A stretch of 64,000 nt of DNA, from contig JAFFJZ010000001.1 in assembly GCA_018340375.1 (NCBI GenBank), forward strand, positions 36,448,001 to 36,512,000, in the 5' to 3' direction. The notes below the pieces were generated by a model that searched no databases, had not been told where the DNA came from, and saw only the letters and a list, made by a program, of their open reading frames with translations. The position numbers were made by a program, and so were the translations under genes. Positions 45,891-57,068 of this stretch are shown piece by piece. Source of the DNA: Gonatopus flavifemur. Lineage: Eukaryota > Arthropoda > Insecta > Hymenoptera > Dryinidae. How positions within the stretch are numbered: the first letter of the stretch is position 1; each line of letters opens with the position of its first letter.

Positions 45891-46019
45891 TAAGGGATCG
45901 TACCCATACCACGTGACCTTTTTCTTACTTCCTTCTCTATCTTACTCATTATGCCTGAAGTTGGTGCAACAAGGAACGAGACAAATAAAAAGGTCACGTA
46001 GTATGGGTACGTTCCCTAA
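45891..46019. mobile_element. PIF/Harbinger-like MITE, 123 bp
   Basis: The element proper is 45894-46016 with TAA at both edges, a 3-bp duplication as in PIF/Harbinger elements. Ends GGGATCGTACCCATACCACG and TAGTATGGGTACGTTCCC; arms extend through GTGACCTTTTT and AAAAAGGTCAC. Confidence 0.75.
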
Positions 46020-46240
46020 CCATGTTTTTTACTTTGACCTTTTCATGCAGTTGTCACAAGTGACAACCAGATTTATCTGATTTTGTTTTGTTTCTCTGAT
46101 TATCATACTGAAATTCCAAGTCACTGTTACCATGAATCCTTTCCCATGCGAGCATTGTTTCCGTGACCATGTTGCTTTCTTTATTAGTGTGATGATATTA
46201 TATAACGCATAACAATCCATTCTCATTTGTTGCAGGGATG

Positions 46241-46640
46241 CACGGAGGAAAATGCAGGTCAAAAATATAGTAATCTTTAATAAACATTTGAGAATATTTC
46301 TTAAAATCTGAGAGTATTTCTTAAATTTGGAATGAAGATAAAACGATTCACATTTTTCTGGAATTCAATTTGAAAATCACTGGATTTATCAATGCTTGAG
46401 AAACAATAGATAAGAATATGAACTTTACAAAAGTTATTATCAAGTTTTATTACTCACTTTGTAAAATTGTATATGCAACTTGTGGAAAGTTCATATTCTT
46501 TTCTGTTGTTCGTTAAGTATTGATAATTCTCCAGTGTTTTTCCAATAAAATTCCAAAAAAATGTGAACCGTTTTACCTGTATTACAAAATTAAGAAATAT
46601 TCTAAAATTTTTATTAAAGATTACTACATTTTTCTCCGTG
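46241..46640. mobile_element. CAC-type palindrome related to 6277-6784
   Basis: Ends CACGGAGGAAAATGCAGG and TACATTTTTCTCCGTG. Shares AATATAGTAATCTTTAATAA and AAATCTGAGAGTATTTCTTA with 31458-31640. Flanks TG and GG, one base off a match. About 400 bp. Confidence 0.75.
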
Positions 46641-47288
46641 GGGCAGCCAGGAATCAAATTTTTACTCCGGGATTCCGACAGAACAATAACTTGGAATCAT
46701 TTCAACATTCTTGTCAAAGTCATCATTTGTGTGCCAAATTTTCAAGAATGGTTGAGAAAAAAAATGGACTGATTACGAACCCATCTTGCACGATGCCCCA
46801 AAATCGGGTCTTATTTGATTAATTTTTGATTTCGAAAGTTTCTGAACATTCTGTCAAAAAAAATGATGATTTCGAAAAAAATTTGTACGTAATTTTGACT
46901 CATTGTTGCAGTTGGGATATTTCTAGTGGAAAATAATACTACCTCCTATTGATGAATCTTTATATGTGATTACTAGGAAGTAGTCCCCACTGATGATACT
47001 TCGAGACCACAATCGTCCACTCGAGCTGCCGTTCATCCTTGATTTGATACAAATTTTCAAACAGATATCGGTTTTTCAATTCTGTTGTTCCCTCAATTTC
47101 ATGGTATCGAAGCGCATAGCAGTTAAAAACTGTTTGCCTTCATCTGATAAATACAGAATGTACCAGTTTATACATCGTGATTTATTTGAACAGCATTTTG
47201 AATGAGAGACAAAATGACTTTGACATTACACTCCAAATTTGAATTAAATACGCCCGTCCATCGCAAAACTCTTGTAACTTTAAAACCA
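46641..47288. other. no gene recognised
   Basis: Unique sequence; short open frames without motifs. Confidence 0.3.
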
Positions 47289-47565
47289 CACGGAAAGAAA
47301 AAAGTTATCAATACTAGAATAACATTTATTAACATTTAGAAAAATGACTGTCAGTTTAGGGAAAAAGAGCGACGCTGAAAAATCTTTACAGTAAAGTGAT
47401 CAAAAATTTGTAGTGAAAATACTAAACGTTGATGGTTTTATTGTTATTTTTTACAGTGAATTTACCAACTTTTGATGAATTTACTACGAAAATTCTTCAG
47501 TGATACTCTTTTTCCCTAAATTGTCAGTCATTTTTCTGAATAATCATAACCTCTGTCTCTCCGTG
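47289..47565. mobile_element. CAC-type element
   Basis: Ends CACGGAAAGAAAAAAGTTAT and AACCTCTGTCTCTCCGTG, with CA on both flanks. Inner arms GACTGTCAGTTTAGGGAAAA and TTTCCCTAAATTGTCAGTC pair; the centre has GATCAAAAATTTGTAGTGAA against CCAACTTTTGATGAATTTAC. 277 bp. Confidence 0.75.
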
Positions 47566-48188
47566 CACCATTCCACCATTCTCAGGCTGTTGAGACATCG
47601 CTGCCTAACAATGAATGTGAAATAATCACGATGAAGAAAATCTTTTCGTTCAGAATGAAAAGTACAGAACATCTCGGCCATTCTAAAAAAATTGAAACCA
47701 GCCGAGTGAATTTCCAATTGTTTGGGGGCAAGGAATAAAAATCATGAACTCAAAGAGTAACCACTGAAACCCATGAAAACATGGAAGACAAGTAGAATCC
47801 ATCAGTATTTTATAGTTTTCACGAGCGATCAACTATCCTTCCAAAAGTCGTTTCATGAAAGCCTATTTTCCAATATTTCAGCTGGCCTAGTTTATGTAAA
47901 TGGCTATACAGATAATTTAGGATTCGAGTTATACTTTGATAGTGTTTGGTATCAACTTTTTTTCCTCAGACTTGGTTTTTTAAAAGATAAGCCTTAAATA
48001 GTTGTTACATGCGTTTGAATAATCTCAATTTTCATGTTTTCTCCATTACCGAAAAACAGTTAATGTTGTTGTAAGTGGCAAGCAAATTTTTTCTCAGCAA
48101 TATTGTTCCGTATACAAAGCTAACTTGAATCAATCGTTGTCGTGTAATTTTTTCGGGTTTTACAATAAACGTGAATGTTGGTAACAGG
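47566..48188. other. no gene recognised
   Basis: AT-rich spacer. The frame at 47773-47997 has no motif. Confidence 0.3.
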
Positions 48189-49463
48189 GTAACGGAGAGG
48201 ACAGAAAATCACACTGCATTATAACTTGTGTATGCTAGTGATCTATTCGCAACGTTTAGAATGCAAAAATCAATCATTAGAGGCATATTATTGAAGAAAT
48301 AAAAATCACATTGAAATTTAAATGAAAATATGCAATTTAAGAGGTCTCGAGCAATCTCATTCATCCTTATTCATTCACCTTTTGAAGCACATGTCTTTTC
48401 ACAAACAGTGGCACTTCTCACGGTATACTTAATATCAAAATTATTAGGAAAAATCGTTATTATAAATCAACCCATCGACACTTCAGAATGTAAACAAGAG
48501 TTTGGATTAAAAATACTATAAATCGACAGGGAAGTGTTGCGGAATCTTTAAATATTTCTAAGTATCCTTTCCTTTATGAATATGCTGATGAAATGTAGTT
48601 AACCCTTAAGAACACACAGGGTCTAAGAGATCCTTACTTGAATTGATTTAATTCAACAATGTTAATTATAACAAATGAATTTTTACTTATAGCAATTCAC
48701 TTGTCAATGTCTCAAGTATCTTTGATTATTTTTTGAACGCCGATCGAACTCGTCGTTTCAAACTAGCCGTGTCCAAGAAATACTGCGACAGCCCGCAAAT
48801 AGAAAAAGAGTCATGAATGAATTTCAGAAATATTCCTAATATTAAAACATTGTTATGAAGTTACTGAAATTGTATCAGTTATATAGATTATTTTAGAACC
48901 TATGAGGCAATTTTTTCTGGTCATTACTTTTTAACTTCGATATGTTAATTTTTGTATTATATTGTGCACTATGTTGTAATAAATATCTATGGTATGCACT
49001 TAAAAACGTTCATCGGTATCAAATTTATAAGATTTATTGACCCAATCTTTCAAAAACCATGAAAAAGTGAGAAACTGATCATACGTGTCCTCTCCGTTAC
49101 TTTCCTTATATTTTTTCTCTCACCATGGAATCATTTTTGAACGGGGTCATAATGATTTTTCGTAAGTATCATAGGTGCACGAATTCTCAAAAAAACTTTA
49201 ATCCCCTACCTTGCTGGCCGACGTTGAATCGAGGACTTGAAATTCAAAATTAGGATTTATCAATTTGTTACCCACTTTGTGGGTCCTCTCCGTTACCCAC
49301 TTTGTGGATGTATAACTTGGTCAGACTGAATGATATTTTAACGAAATTTTCATGGTAAGATCTCCATGTTGGACTCTCTAAAACCTCCATGTATGAAAGG
49401 TCAAAACCATTTTTTGGTTTAGAATAAATATCATTAAGTGTATACACTTGTCCTCTCCGTTAC
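48189..49463. mobile_element. element bounded by GTAACGGAGAGGACA, with internal copies
   Basis: GTAACGGAGAGGACA starts it at 48189 and its exact complement TGTCCTCTCCGTTAC ends it at 49463. Two more complement-oriented copies lie at 49086-49100 and about 49282-49296, the latter between two CCCACTTTGTGG words. About 1.28 kb with no coding frame. No duplicated flank found, so the outer limits are provisional. Confidence 0.5.
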
Positions 49464-50124
49464 TTTACAATGGCCGATCTAACTTCTTCAAACATTGGTA
49501 TTCAATATCCAAACCCGAGGCTCTGATGGACCATGTGAACGAACTGAAAATCTCTTCGGTAAAGTACTGACATGGCGTGGAAAAGAATTTCTTCTTCAAG
49601 TCTCAGAGATTTCCCCTCACATGTAATAAGAGAGTACATATTTTTTTTTTTTTTTCATTTTTCCCCTTTCCATACTCCAAAGAAAGTACGTACGTGATCC
49701 CTTAAAATGCGGTAATACTCTTTTCACAATTCTCTTTTGCTCTGAACTTCCTCGGATTTTTTTCTCTCCGTATCCCACACGACCAAACCAAACTTCCTGG
49801 TCGTTACATCACGTTCGTTCATGTATAAATGCTAACACGGCGAAGTGAAACGGAAAGGAGTACCTTTTATCATCATCGCTTTTCTCAAGAGATCCCCTCT
49901 TAATGGCATTTCGTCTTCACCGATAACATGTTAGATTTGGAATCTGTTTTTTCATTTGACAGAAGTTTTCCTTCCAAGCATCGGGGTGGAAACAAAATTA
50001 TTGAAGGAAAATTAGAAAATTTTCGAGGAAGAATTTGTTGACACTTCGAGGGAAGAATTATCTCGAAATGTCACTTTGAACGATGGTGAAAAGTTGTATC
50101 CACATTCTCAATATCGATACATTC
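49464..50124. other. no gene; poly(T) tract
   Basis: A poly(T) tract lies at about 49650-49668. Nothing else recognised. Confidence 0.3.
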
Positions 50125-50373
50125 ATTTCTTTAGGGTAGACCGAGGCGAATCGGATCAAAATAAGCATATTCGCTGTTGTAGATCATTTTTACTATAAAT
50201 TACACTCTTCTAACGTGTAAGTGCTGACAAAATCTCACCAACAGCAATGATATCAATTGTAGCATCGTTTGCATAGAGAAGAATTTTATCGCTGATGTAA
50301 AAACGCTATCGCGATTCTTGAAATTTTCATTGACAAGATACGTTGAAAATCATTCCAATCCGATTCATATGTA

Positions 50374-50621
50374 CACTGTAAAAAAAATTTGTTGAATTCC
50401 AAACAAAAATGCTTGGAAATTTACAAACTTGGTTTGGAAAAATAATTTCCGAACCTTTTTTGTAAATTGCCGAACAAAAGTTTGTGAATTCTCAAAAATC
50501 TTCGTGAAATCACAAAATTTTTTGAATGTTTACAAACTTTGGTTTGGTAATTTACAAAAAAAGTTTGTGTAAAAAATTGCCAAACTTCTTTGGCAGTTTA
50601 GGAAGTATATTTTTTACAGTG
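50374..50621. mobile_element. CAC-type element with TTTGTAAATT words, nested
   Basis: Ends CACTGTAAAAAAAATTTG and TATATTTTTTACAGTG, TA on both flanks. The body is an array of words such as AAATTTACAAACTTGG and GGTTTGGTAATTTACAAA in both orientations. Lies inside the hAT-like element 50133-51269. Confidence 0.85.
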
Positions 50622-51044
50622 TATAGTTCGTGATGTACTGAATGAGATAAGTAAATTATTCAGACAGTATTATCACGTCCTTAATGAGCAGACGAATGTC
50701 TTCTCCCAAATAGTATATGGGGTGATTCGGATCACGATTTGGATTATGAGGTTTTTTTTGAGTCATATGAGAGGCAAAAATTGTGCATCAACGGACTGGT
50801 ACTGGTATATTTTGCTCTCAAAAATCCGTACATCCACCCAACGAAGACTGGATTCAGGGCAGGGGATGTGAAGAATGATCTTGTGAAAAATGTGCTGGCA
50901 AGAAAAGTCACAAAGAACCGTTGATTTGCCGCAAGTGCGTGGAATAAAATTCTTCCATTTATTAAACGTATTTAGGGTTCAAAAAAGAGTTTCAAAGTGT
51001 AAATTCGTTTTGCATCAATATACATTCCATTTTTATTAATGTTG

Positions 51045-51061
51045 CCCCCCCCCCCCCCCCC
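51045..51061 (+). repeat. run of 17 C
   Basis: A homopolymer of 17 cytosines inside the hAT-like element. Unusual in such AT-rich DNA and prone to length error in sequencing. Confidence 0.8.
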
Positions 51062-51277
51062 GATTTTGGGGCGAATCGGATATTCGCCATTTTATGTTTA
51101 TTTCGTTGTAGAACAAAGAACTGAGTATTTGAATATTCTGTTTTTGCATAGATCTCAAGTCAAAGATGTATACAATTAGAATTCATTCACAGACCCACTG
51201 AAAGAACTCTCCTTCTGATCATTTTTATTCATTGAAAAAAAAGTGATCTGATTCGCCTCGGTCTACCCTATTTCGTT

Positions 51278-52970
51278 TTTAATCCAATTTAACGTATTGT
51301 GAATCTGGGGAATTCGATTACGATGGAATGGCAAATAGATGAATCTCATCGTTCAGTAATATTTTTTCAAATATATAGGTAATATTTATGACTGTCCACA
51401 AAAAATACAGTTTTATACGAATTGAATTTGTACGCACATATTTCCTACCCATGTGTCGACTGTTTTATATTTTGATAAACTCTGTGCAGTTACCATGGTC
51501 CGTGAACATACGAACAATACCGTTTTCTTTGATATACTGGGCTATGTATATAATACATGTATACTGACACGTGAAAGATACAAGAAATCTCGTCTCCCGA
51601 TCGCGTTACCCGAGCGGGTTTTCGATTCTCCCCGGTTCGTAAAGAACCTTCTATTATATCCGTGCTGTTGTACTCACGCATATACCTACGGTGATATATA
51701 CTTGTATTCATAATATCAACAAATTTATTGTTGCCTGCAATGTCAAGTTGGAAAGGTATATAAGTTCTGATTCTGTGAATTGGTATACTTTTGTGGATAA
51801 TTTTTATTTTCCAAGGAAATCGTTATTCATAGACATAGAGTATTCGAATTTCATGGATATTATTGATGGTTCAAATGAAGTTCAATGCTCTATGTTGTTA
51901 ATAAAAAGTACAATACTCAACGTAATTTCTGTATGATATCATCATTGATAAAGAAGAATGATCGAAGGGCATTTTCATAGGCGTTTTACGTTTTTTGCTG
52001 CACGGCAGTCCGCGATCTAACATACGTTGAATAATTCTTGAGATGAGAGAAGAAAGAAGCACCAAACAGAGGCCTTCTTCTTCTTCTTCCTGTTCTTCTT
52101 CTCCTTGTCCTTCCTCTTCTTCTTCTGCTTCTTCTACTTCTCAGCTGGCCAAAGACTTATGGATATCCATAGCAACGAAGTCAAAGCCATTAATAACTCC
52201 GATGGGAACCGCCCATCTTCCTGTTCTTCTTCTTCTTCTTCTCTTCTGTTTTGTGCCTTTTCTTTTAAAGTCGAGCGAGTGTGCAACAAACGTTCGTTTC
52301 ACAGCAAGGGAACAGAAAAAGACAGAAGAGAAGATATAACGATGAAACAAGAAGAGAAGACCAAAGAGGAGAAGAGGGAGGAGGAGGTAGAACAGAGATA
52401 AAGAGAAGCAAAGAGGAAGATGTGCGCGGCGAAACAGGTAGATACGCACCGCACCACCGCGGAATATATTGGAATACCTGAGAAATTTAGTGGCGTGGCG
52501 TACTAAATTTCTCCATCGTGACTTTGCAAGGAAAAAAGAGCGAGTGAGAAGGGAAGAAAGAAGGCGTTTGGATCTTCTGTTATAGTTGCGCATCTTTGAA
52601 AAAGAGCCACCGAATGAAAAATATTTCCTCTTTTATCCTGGCACCTGCTATAGCAACGCCCAATGAGTATTACTTTTTTCTTTCTTCTATTTTTCATTAT
52701 TATCTATGGCTAGTTCAAAGAATACAAAGTAGCTAAGGTTAATCGGTCTTCGTTTGTATATTGTTGATCACCGCATAATGGAGTTCGTATTCCTTATACG
52801 ATGTGTATTTGGCTTGTGGAGGAGATATAAAATTCACTGCTAAACACTACCAGTTTCAAAGTCGAACATTTAAATACCTTATCACGGGTTACAGATTATA
52901 CTGAGAAAAATAAGGACTAACTGCTATCTCAATCGCGGTAGCTCTCATTCCAGCGTCCAGTCAGTGTATG
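51278..52970. other. no confirmed gene; TTC microsatellite
   Basis: Contains a TTC/TCC-rich microsatellite at about 52071-52142 and again at 52215-52245, followed by GA-rich sequence on the same strand to about 52410. The long frames across it (52043-52401, 52141-52593) come from the repeat. A GC-richer patch is seen at 52410-52520. Confidence 0.4.
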
Positions 52971-53265
52971 CACGGAGAAAATGTATTGACGAAAAATTAC
53001 CCAAAGTTGAGTAAAACGGGGACATAGTGGCATTCCCGCGAAGTTTAAAATCCGGTCGAGTTCATTTTACTCGACTACAGATGAAAATAAATTCCAATGT
53101 TTTCATCATTTCAACAAGTTGAATACTGTTGAAAAACATCTGAATTGATTTTCATCTGTAGTCGAGTAAAATTAAGTCAACTGGATTTTCAACTTCGCGG
53201 GAATGCCACTATGTCCTCGTTTTACGCAACTTTGAATAATTTTTCGTCAATATATTTTGTCCGTG
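52971..53265. mobile_element. CAC-type palindrome
   Basis: Ends CACGGAGAAAATGTATTGAC and GTCAATATATTTTGTCCGTG, with TG on both flanks. Long arms pair closely (ACATAGTGGCATTCCCGCGA, TTTTACTCGACTACAGATGA). 295 bp. Confidence 0.85.
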
Positions 53266-53369
53266 TGGATAACTACTTTCGGAGTAGAACTTACTCCATT
53301 GGAGTACTTTTCAACAATTTCCAAGAAAGATTCACTTTGTAAGGAATAAGTCATAACGACAATGCCGTA

Positions 53370-53598
53370 CACTGTAAGAGAGAATCGGAATTTTCCTATA
53401 CGCGGGAGCCGAAAAATTCCGATCATGAGATAGGAAATCAATTTCCCATAAATTGAACTAAAAATTCCAAACTTTATGGGATTTTTACCATCATTTTCCA
53501 GTAAATTTCCGGTAAAATACGAAAAATTCCTAACGCATGTATGTATTAATTACTTCCAAACATTGATGTAAAGTTTCCCATAAAAATTTTTTACAGTG
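53370..53598. mobile_element. CAC-type element
   Basis: Ends CACTGTAAGAGAGAATCGG and AAAAATTTTTTACAGTG, TA on both flanks. Words CCGAAAAATTCC, GGGATTTTTACC and TTTCCCATAAA recur in both orientations. Its right TA (53599-53600) is also the left TA of the next element. Confidence 0.75.
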
Positions 53599-53600
53599 TA

Positions 53601-53827
53601 CACTCACAGAAAGGATTTCTTGAAGTGAGAAAATTTTTCTTGTCGCTGGGACAGAACTCGTTTTTTTCTTGAGCTCAGAAAATTTTACTCGAATCAAGAA
53701 AAGTTCTTTGGATATCAAAACGAACTCTTCTTGATCCAAGTATAATTTTCTAGACTCAAGAAAAAAGTGAATTTTGTCCCAGCGACAAGAAAAATTTTCT
53801 CATTTCATGAAATCCTTTCTGTGAATG
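53601..53827. mobile_element. CAC-type near-perfect palindrome abutting the previous one
   Basis: Ends CACTCACAGAAAGGATTTC and GAAATCCTTTCTGTGAATG, flanked by TA on both sides. Arms pair over about 80 bp (TTTTTCTTGTCGCTGGGACA). The centre is made of TTGAGCTCAAGAAAA-like words. 227 bp. Confidence 0.8.
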
Positions 53828-54476
53828 TAGGTGCTACCAATCATTCGTTTGTAATATGCACATCTCTGCCGAATAACGTCATAGAATCAAATAATTAATT
53901 GTTTTTTTAACGAGAAGGAAATGATTATGAAGATATGAAATAGAAAACGTGGAAGAATAATAGCGATCTCTCAAAATTGAGAGTGATTCCAAAAAATATA
54001 TTTAAATCCTTCTCTCTGAAATCATAAAACCATCTTCAACATTGAAGTGCAAATATTGATCATAAACGAGGAATCCTATCTCATAAGTTACAGTATTCGG
54101 TACTGCAGTTTGAAGTTATTTACCTACTGGTATCTTCTCGGAATTGCAACATTCTCTATGTTCTCTGTGCCAATAACGTAAGTCTTTGATATTATCCTAC
54201 AGATAGAGTAATTTTGAGAATGACTTGATGCGCTCATAGACCACGCGTATCTTCATGCGCCGATAAATGTAGTGAAATGAAAATTTCTCTTTATGTGAAT
54301 GTGGATTGCGAAGTTCAAACAGAAGATTGAAGTTTTAGATTTTCGACCTTCTTTTCTGATCTTGGAAATTGAATTTCCGTTCTTGTCAAAAGACATTGAC
54401 TAGTTCTTTTATTTTCTACTATGAAAATACTTTACTTCAAACCATTGAATTTGAAAATACCATATTATTTCTATAC
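53828..54476. other. no gene recognised
   Basis: Unique AT-rich spacer. Confidence 0.3.
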
Positions 54477-54990
54477 CCAAGCGTTCCCAGCTTGGCTGTA
54501 TTGCTTTGCCCGAGGATTGGTGACACCATGGGCCCAGCATGAACCCAGACTAGGCAATCAATACTGCCCCTTCTTTTTTTCTTGAAATTAGAAAATTTCT
54601 TTGAATTCTACCCCAGCGGGCATGAATCTCAGCCCCACTTTGGCCCAGTCTTGAGCCTAGTGTTGAGCCCCATTCTGCCTATATGGGCCCAAGGCTGGAA
54701 CAAAATTCATACACGCTGAGGATTGTACGCACATGCTCGGGATATAAATTCACCCCAATCTTGGCCTAACGCTGGTCCAAATTGGGGCCGAGTTCAAATG
54801 TGCCCGCACTAAGATTCATTATTTCCATTTTCTACCAACCATAATTGTATGGGAAAGCACAACAGGGCTAAGATTGAGCCAACATGGGTCTAATCATCAT
54901 TCCCCAATACTGGGTTAAAGAGGCTGGACCCAGCCTGGGGCCCATTGTCATTATAGGCAGTACACGCTCGTGTATGATAAACTTAGTGAT
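54477..54990. repeat. GGGCCCA-word repeat, copy 2
   Basis: A GC-rich island of words like ATGGGCCCAGCATG, ACTTTGGCCCAGTCTTG and GCTGGACCCAGCCTGGGGCC in both orientations, with CATACACGCTGAGG and TACACGCTCGTG. It resembles the arms of 59256-60235 and 3686-3804. Ends not resolved; it may be a CCC-type element starting near CCCAAGCGTTCCCAGC. Confidence 0.5.
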
Positions 54991-56040
54991 ATGTTCGTGA
55001 TTACCGTTCATTACCAGAATCGTCTTTGGAATACTAGGGGATTCTCTCATAGTTTACCTCCAAAATGAGAGAGTCCGAAAGTAAAATCATGTTTTTTTGA
55101 TTTTGCGATTCGAAGATATACTTTGTGAGTTACAGAACTCGAATTATTTTTCGAACTATTTTTGCAAAATTTGTTACCCATTTTTTATTGCGAAAAATTC
55201 AAATATTCGGAACGTCTTCATGGACAAACTATTGCGTTTAGGAGAAAATCATTGAGATAAAGGAAGTTTCTTATTCTAGTAACAATAATTTCTTCAAAAT
55301 TGAAAAAATTGAGGGATTACAGAAATCGCTGACGCATTTTTAAGGCCTTGTCGTCGAGTAGGTATTTTTGAGACCACGCTTCACACGTGTGACAGAAAAA
55401 GGCCATCGAATAAGGCAAAATGATTTTCTGTTTTCACGTCACCAACGATTGTCACCAACGCAACACGACATGAGGAAATTTCGTCCTCATTTTTAATTAT
55501 TTTTCGTACGAAAAAAAGAAATAAAATGAAAACCTAGCAATCAGTGTCAAACGACAACCATGATGTCGGCATCGTGTCACATCGACAACGACGACGACGA
55601 GGACGACGACGACTAGGACGACGACGGAAACTTCACTCGACGACACGTGACGAATTTTCATGGATGCAGTTTAGCTCGTTCGTAATGTCAGTGGAGGAAG
55701 TAAGCCAGAACCGTGATGGAGAAAGGGGAAGGAGGATGAGAAGAGTTGAGATAGAAAAGCGTGGAAACGCTCTTCTCTAGCACTCGATTACCCGTGTTCA
55801 ATCGACGTTGATTATCGACAAAACACATCATGGTTCAACGGATTTGACATGACGGTGATGAAAGCCCGTAAAAATATGTTTTCATATTTACTCTAAACAT
55901 TATATCCACAGTAAGTTACAGTTGTATATGTTGCGTATTGATCAAATATGTACACAAAACGTTGCGTATTTCAGATTTCATGTAAATCACGCAAAAATCG
56001 TTGGTTTTTCCTCTAAAAAATATTCGAAGTATGCTCATCA
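54991..56040. other. no confirmed gene; ACG microsatellite
   Basis: An imperfect (ACG)n microsatellite lies at about 55583-55630. The frame at 55544-55780 runs through it and is therefore suspect. Nothing else recognised. Confidence 0.4.
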
Positions 56041-56163
56041 CGGTTTCTGTCCTTATGTTTGATTTTGTCCTGATTGTTGAATAATGTGGACAGAAAAACA
56101 GGATTTTTTCAAGATTTTAATCTGAATTTCTTCTTCGCAATGTAAAAAATCTTTGTATTAATT

Positions 56164-56435
56164 TTAACCCTTAAGATGCAAACGGTTTCTCAACACCCTA
56201 ATCCTGCAAACTAGGGTCTTCACAGTTCTGTTGTCCTTTTCACCTTGTTAAACCATTCCAAAAAATCTGAAAAAATGTATGACATCTCTTCAAACATTCC
56301 ATTTGAAATATCAATGGCGATGTTACCAGAACAATAATTTTTTATATTCATTTTCCTAAATAAATCTGGACAGTTACGAACGAAAACGATTTTCGCTTGG
56401 ACACGAAAAACCTTGGTTTGCAGGTTAAGGGTTAA
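56164..56435. mobile_element. hairpin element with TTAACCCTTAA ends
   Basis: TTAACCCTTAAGATGCAAAC is mirrored by GGTTTGCAGGTTAAGGGTTAA. TTAA at the edges could be a piggyBac-like duplication, but CTTTGTATTAA and TTAATACAAAAG just outside also pair, so the TIR may be longer. A lone TTAACCCTTAAGAACACAC end occurs near 48599. Confidence 0.5.
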
Positions 56436-56584
56436 TACAAAAGTTTGAAATCAATTGGGATACATATTTTTTTATTGAATCTCCCATGCATTCATTGAAA
56501 TTCGAACACAATATTATCTTGAAATTAACGGATAGAAGAAGTCCAATATCGCGGGCAATGGCGAATAACTTTTATTTAAAAAAA

Positions 56585-56633
56585 GTATAATCCGACGTTT
56601 TGACCGAGTTTCGGCCATTTTCAAGGATAATAC
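56585..56633 (-). ncRNA. hammerhead-like motif, copy 1
   Basis: Minus strand. Helix I is GTATTATCC with GGATTATAC (8 of 9 pairs). Then TTGAAAA stands in the place of CUGANGA. Helix II is GGCCGA-AAC-TCGGTC, followed by AAAACGTC. The core is degenerate (expected C and G changed, GAAA reads AAAA), so self-cleavage is unlikely. Confidence 0.5.
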
Positions 56634-56780
56634 AAAATCATAATGGCGAAGGATTTGTCTGTTCCATCGTCGTTAAAAAACCTCGTTGACAAGAGAACAG
56701 AGGTAGAATTAGAATATTCACTCGTAGGTTGAGGAAAGTGGAGTTGGCAGATGCCCGTATCGTTCCTTATTAACGGATAG

Positions 56781-56824
56781 ATCCTTGAAAATGGCCGAAA
56801 CTCGGTCGAAACGTCGGATTATAC
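56781..56824 (+). ncRNA. hammerhead-like motif, copy 2
   Basis: Same layout as copy 1, but GAAACGTC keeps the canonical GAAA and the palindromic ACGT next to the cleavage triplet GTC. Helix I is shortened to ATCC/GGAT because the unit begins at the junction with the inverted unit. Confidence 0.5.
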
Positions 56825-57019
56825 TTTTTTAAATGAAAGTTATCCGCCATTGCCCGCGATATTGGACTTCTTCTATCCGTTAATAAGGAACGATACGGGC
56901 ATCTGCCAACTCCACTTTCCTCAACCTACGAGTGAATATTCTAATTCTACCTCTGTCCTCTTGTCAACGAGGTTTTTTAACGACGATGGAAAAGACAAAT
57001 CCTTCGCCATTATGATTTT

Positions 57020-57068
57020 GTATTATCCTTGAAAATGGCCGAAACTCGGTCAAAACGTCGGATTATAC
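57020..57068 (+). ncRNA. hammerhead-like motif, copy 3
   Basis: Full helix I (GTATTATCC with GGATTATAC), helix II as in the other copies, AAAACGTC instead of GAAACGTC. Same sequence as copy 1 in opposite orientation. Confidence 0.5.

Larger units (their letters stand above)
50125..51277. mobile_element. hAT-like element with 20-bp TIRs, host of a CAC element
   Basis: The element proper is 50133-51269. Ends AGGGTAGACCGAGGCGAATC and GATTCGCCTCGGTCTACCCT are perfect complements over 20 bp. Flanks ATTTCTTT and ATTTCGTT agree at 7 of 8 bases, fitting hAT. The word GGCGAATCGGAT recurs inside near 51072. A frame at 50739-50924 (61 codons) may be a transposase relic but has no diagnostic residues. 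A CAC element is nested at 50374-50621. Confidence 0.75.

Noticed and set aside
52043..52593. Several overlapping ~100-150-codon frames
   Set aside because: They are produced by the TTC/GAA microsatellite, with poly-Ser, poly-Leu or Arg/Glu runs.
55544..55780. Open frame with an Arg-rich start
   Set aside because: The Arg-rich part is the ACG microsatellite.
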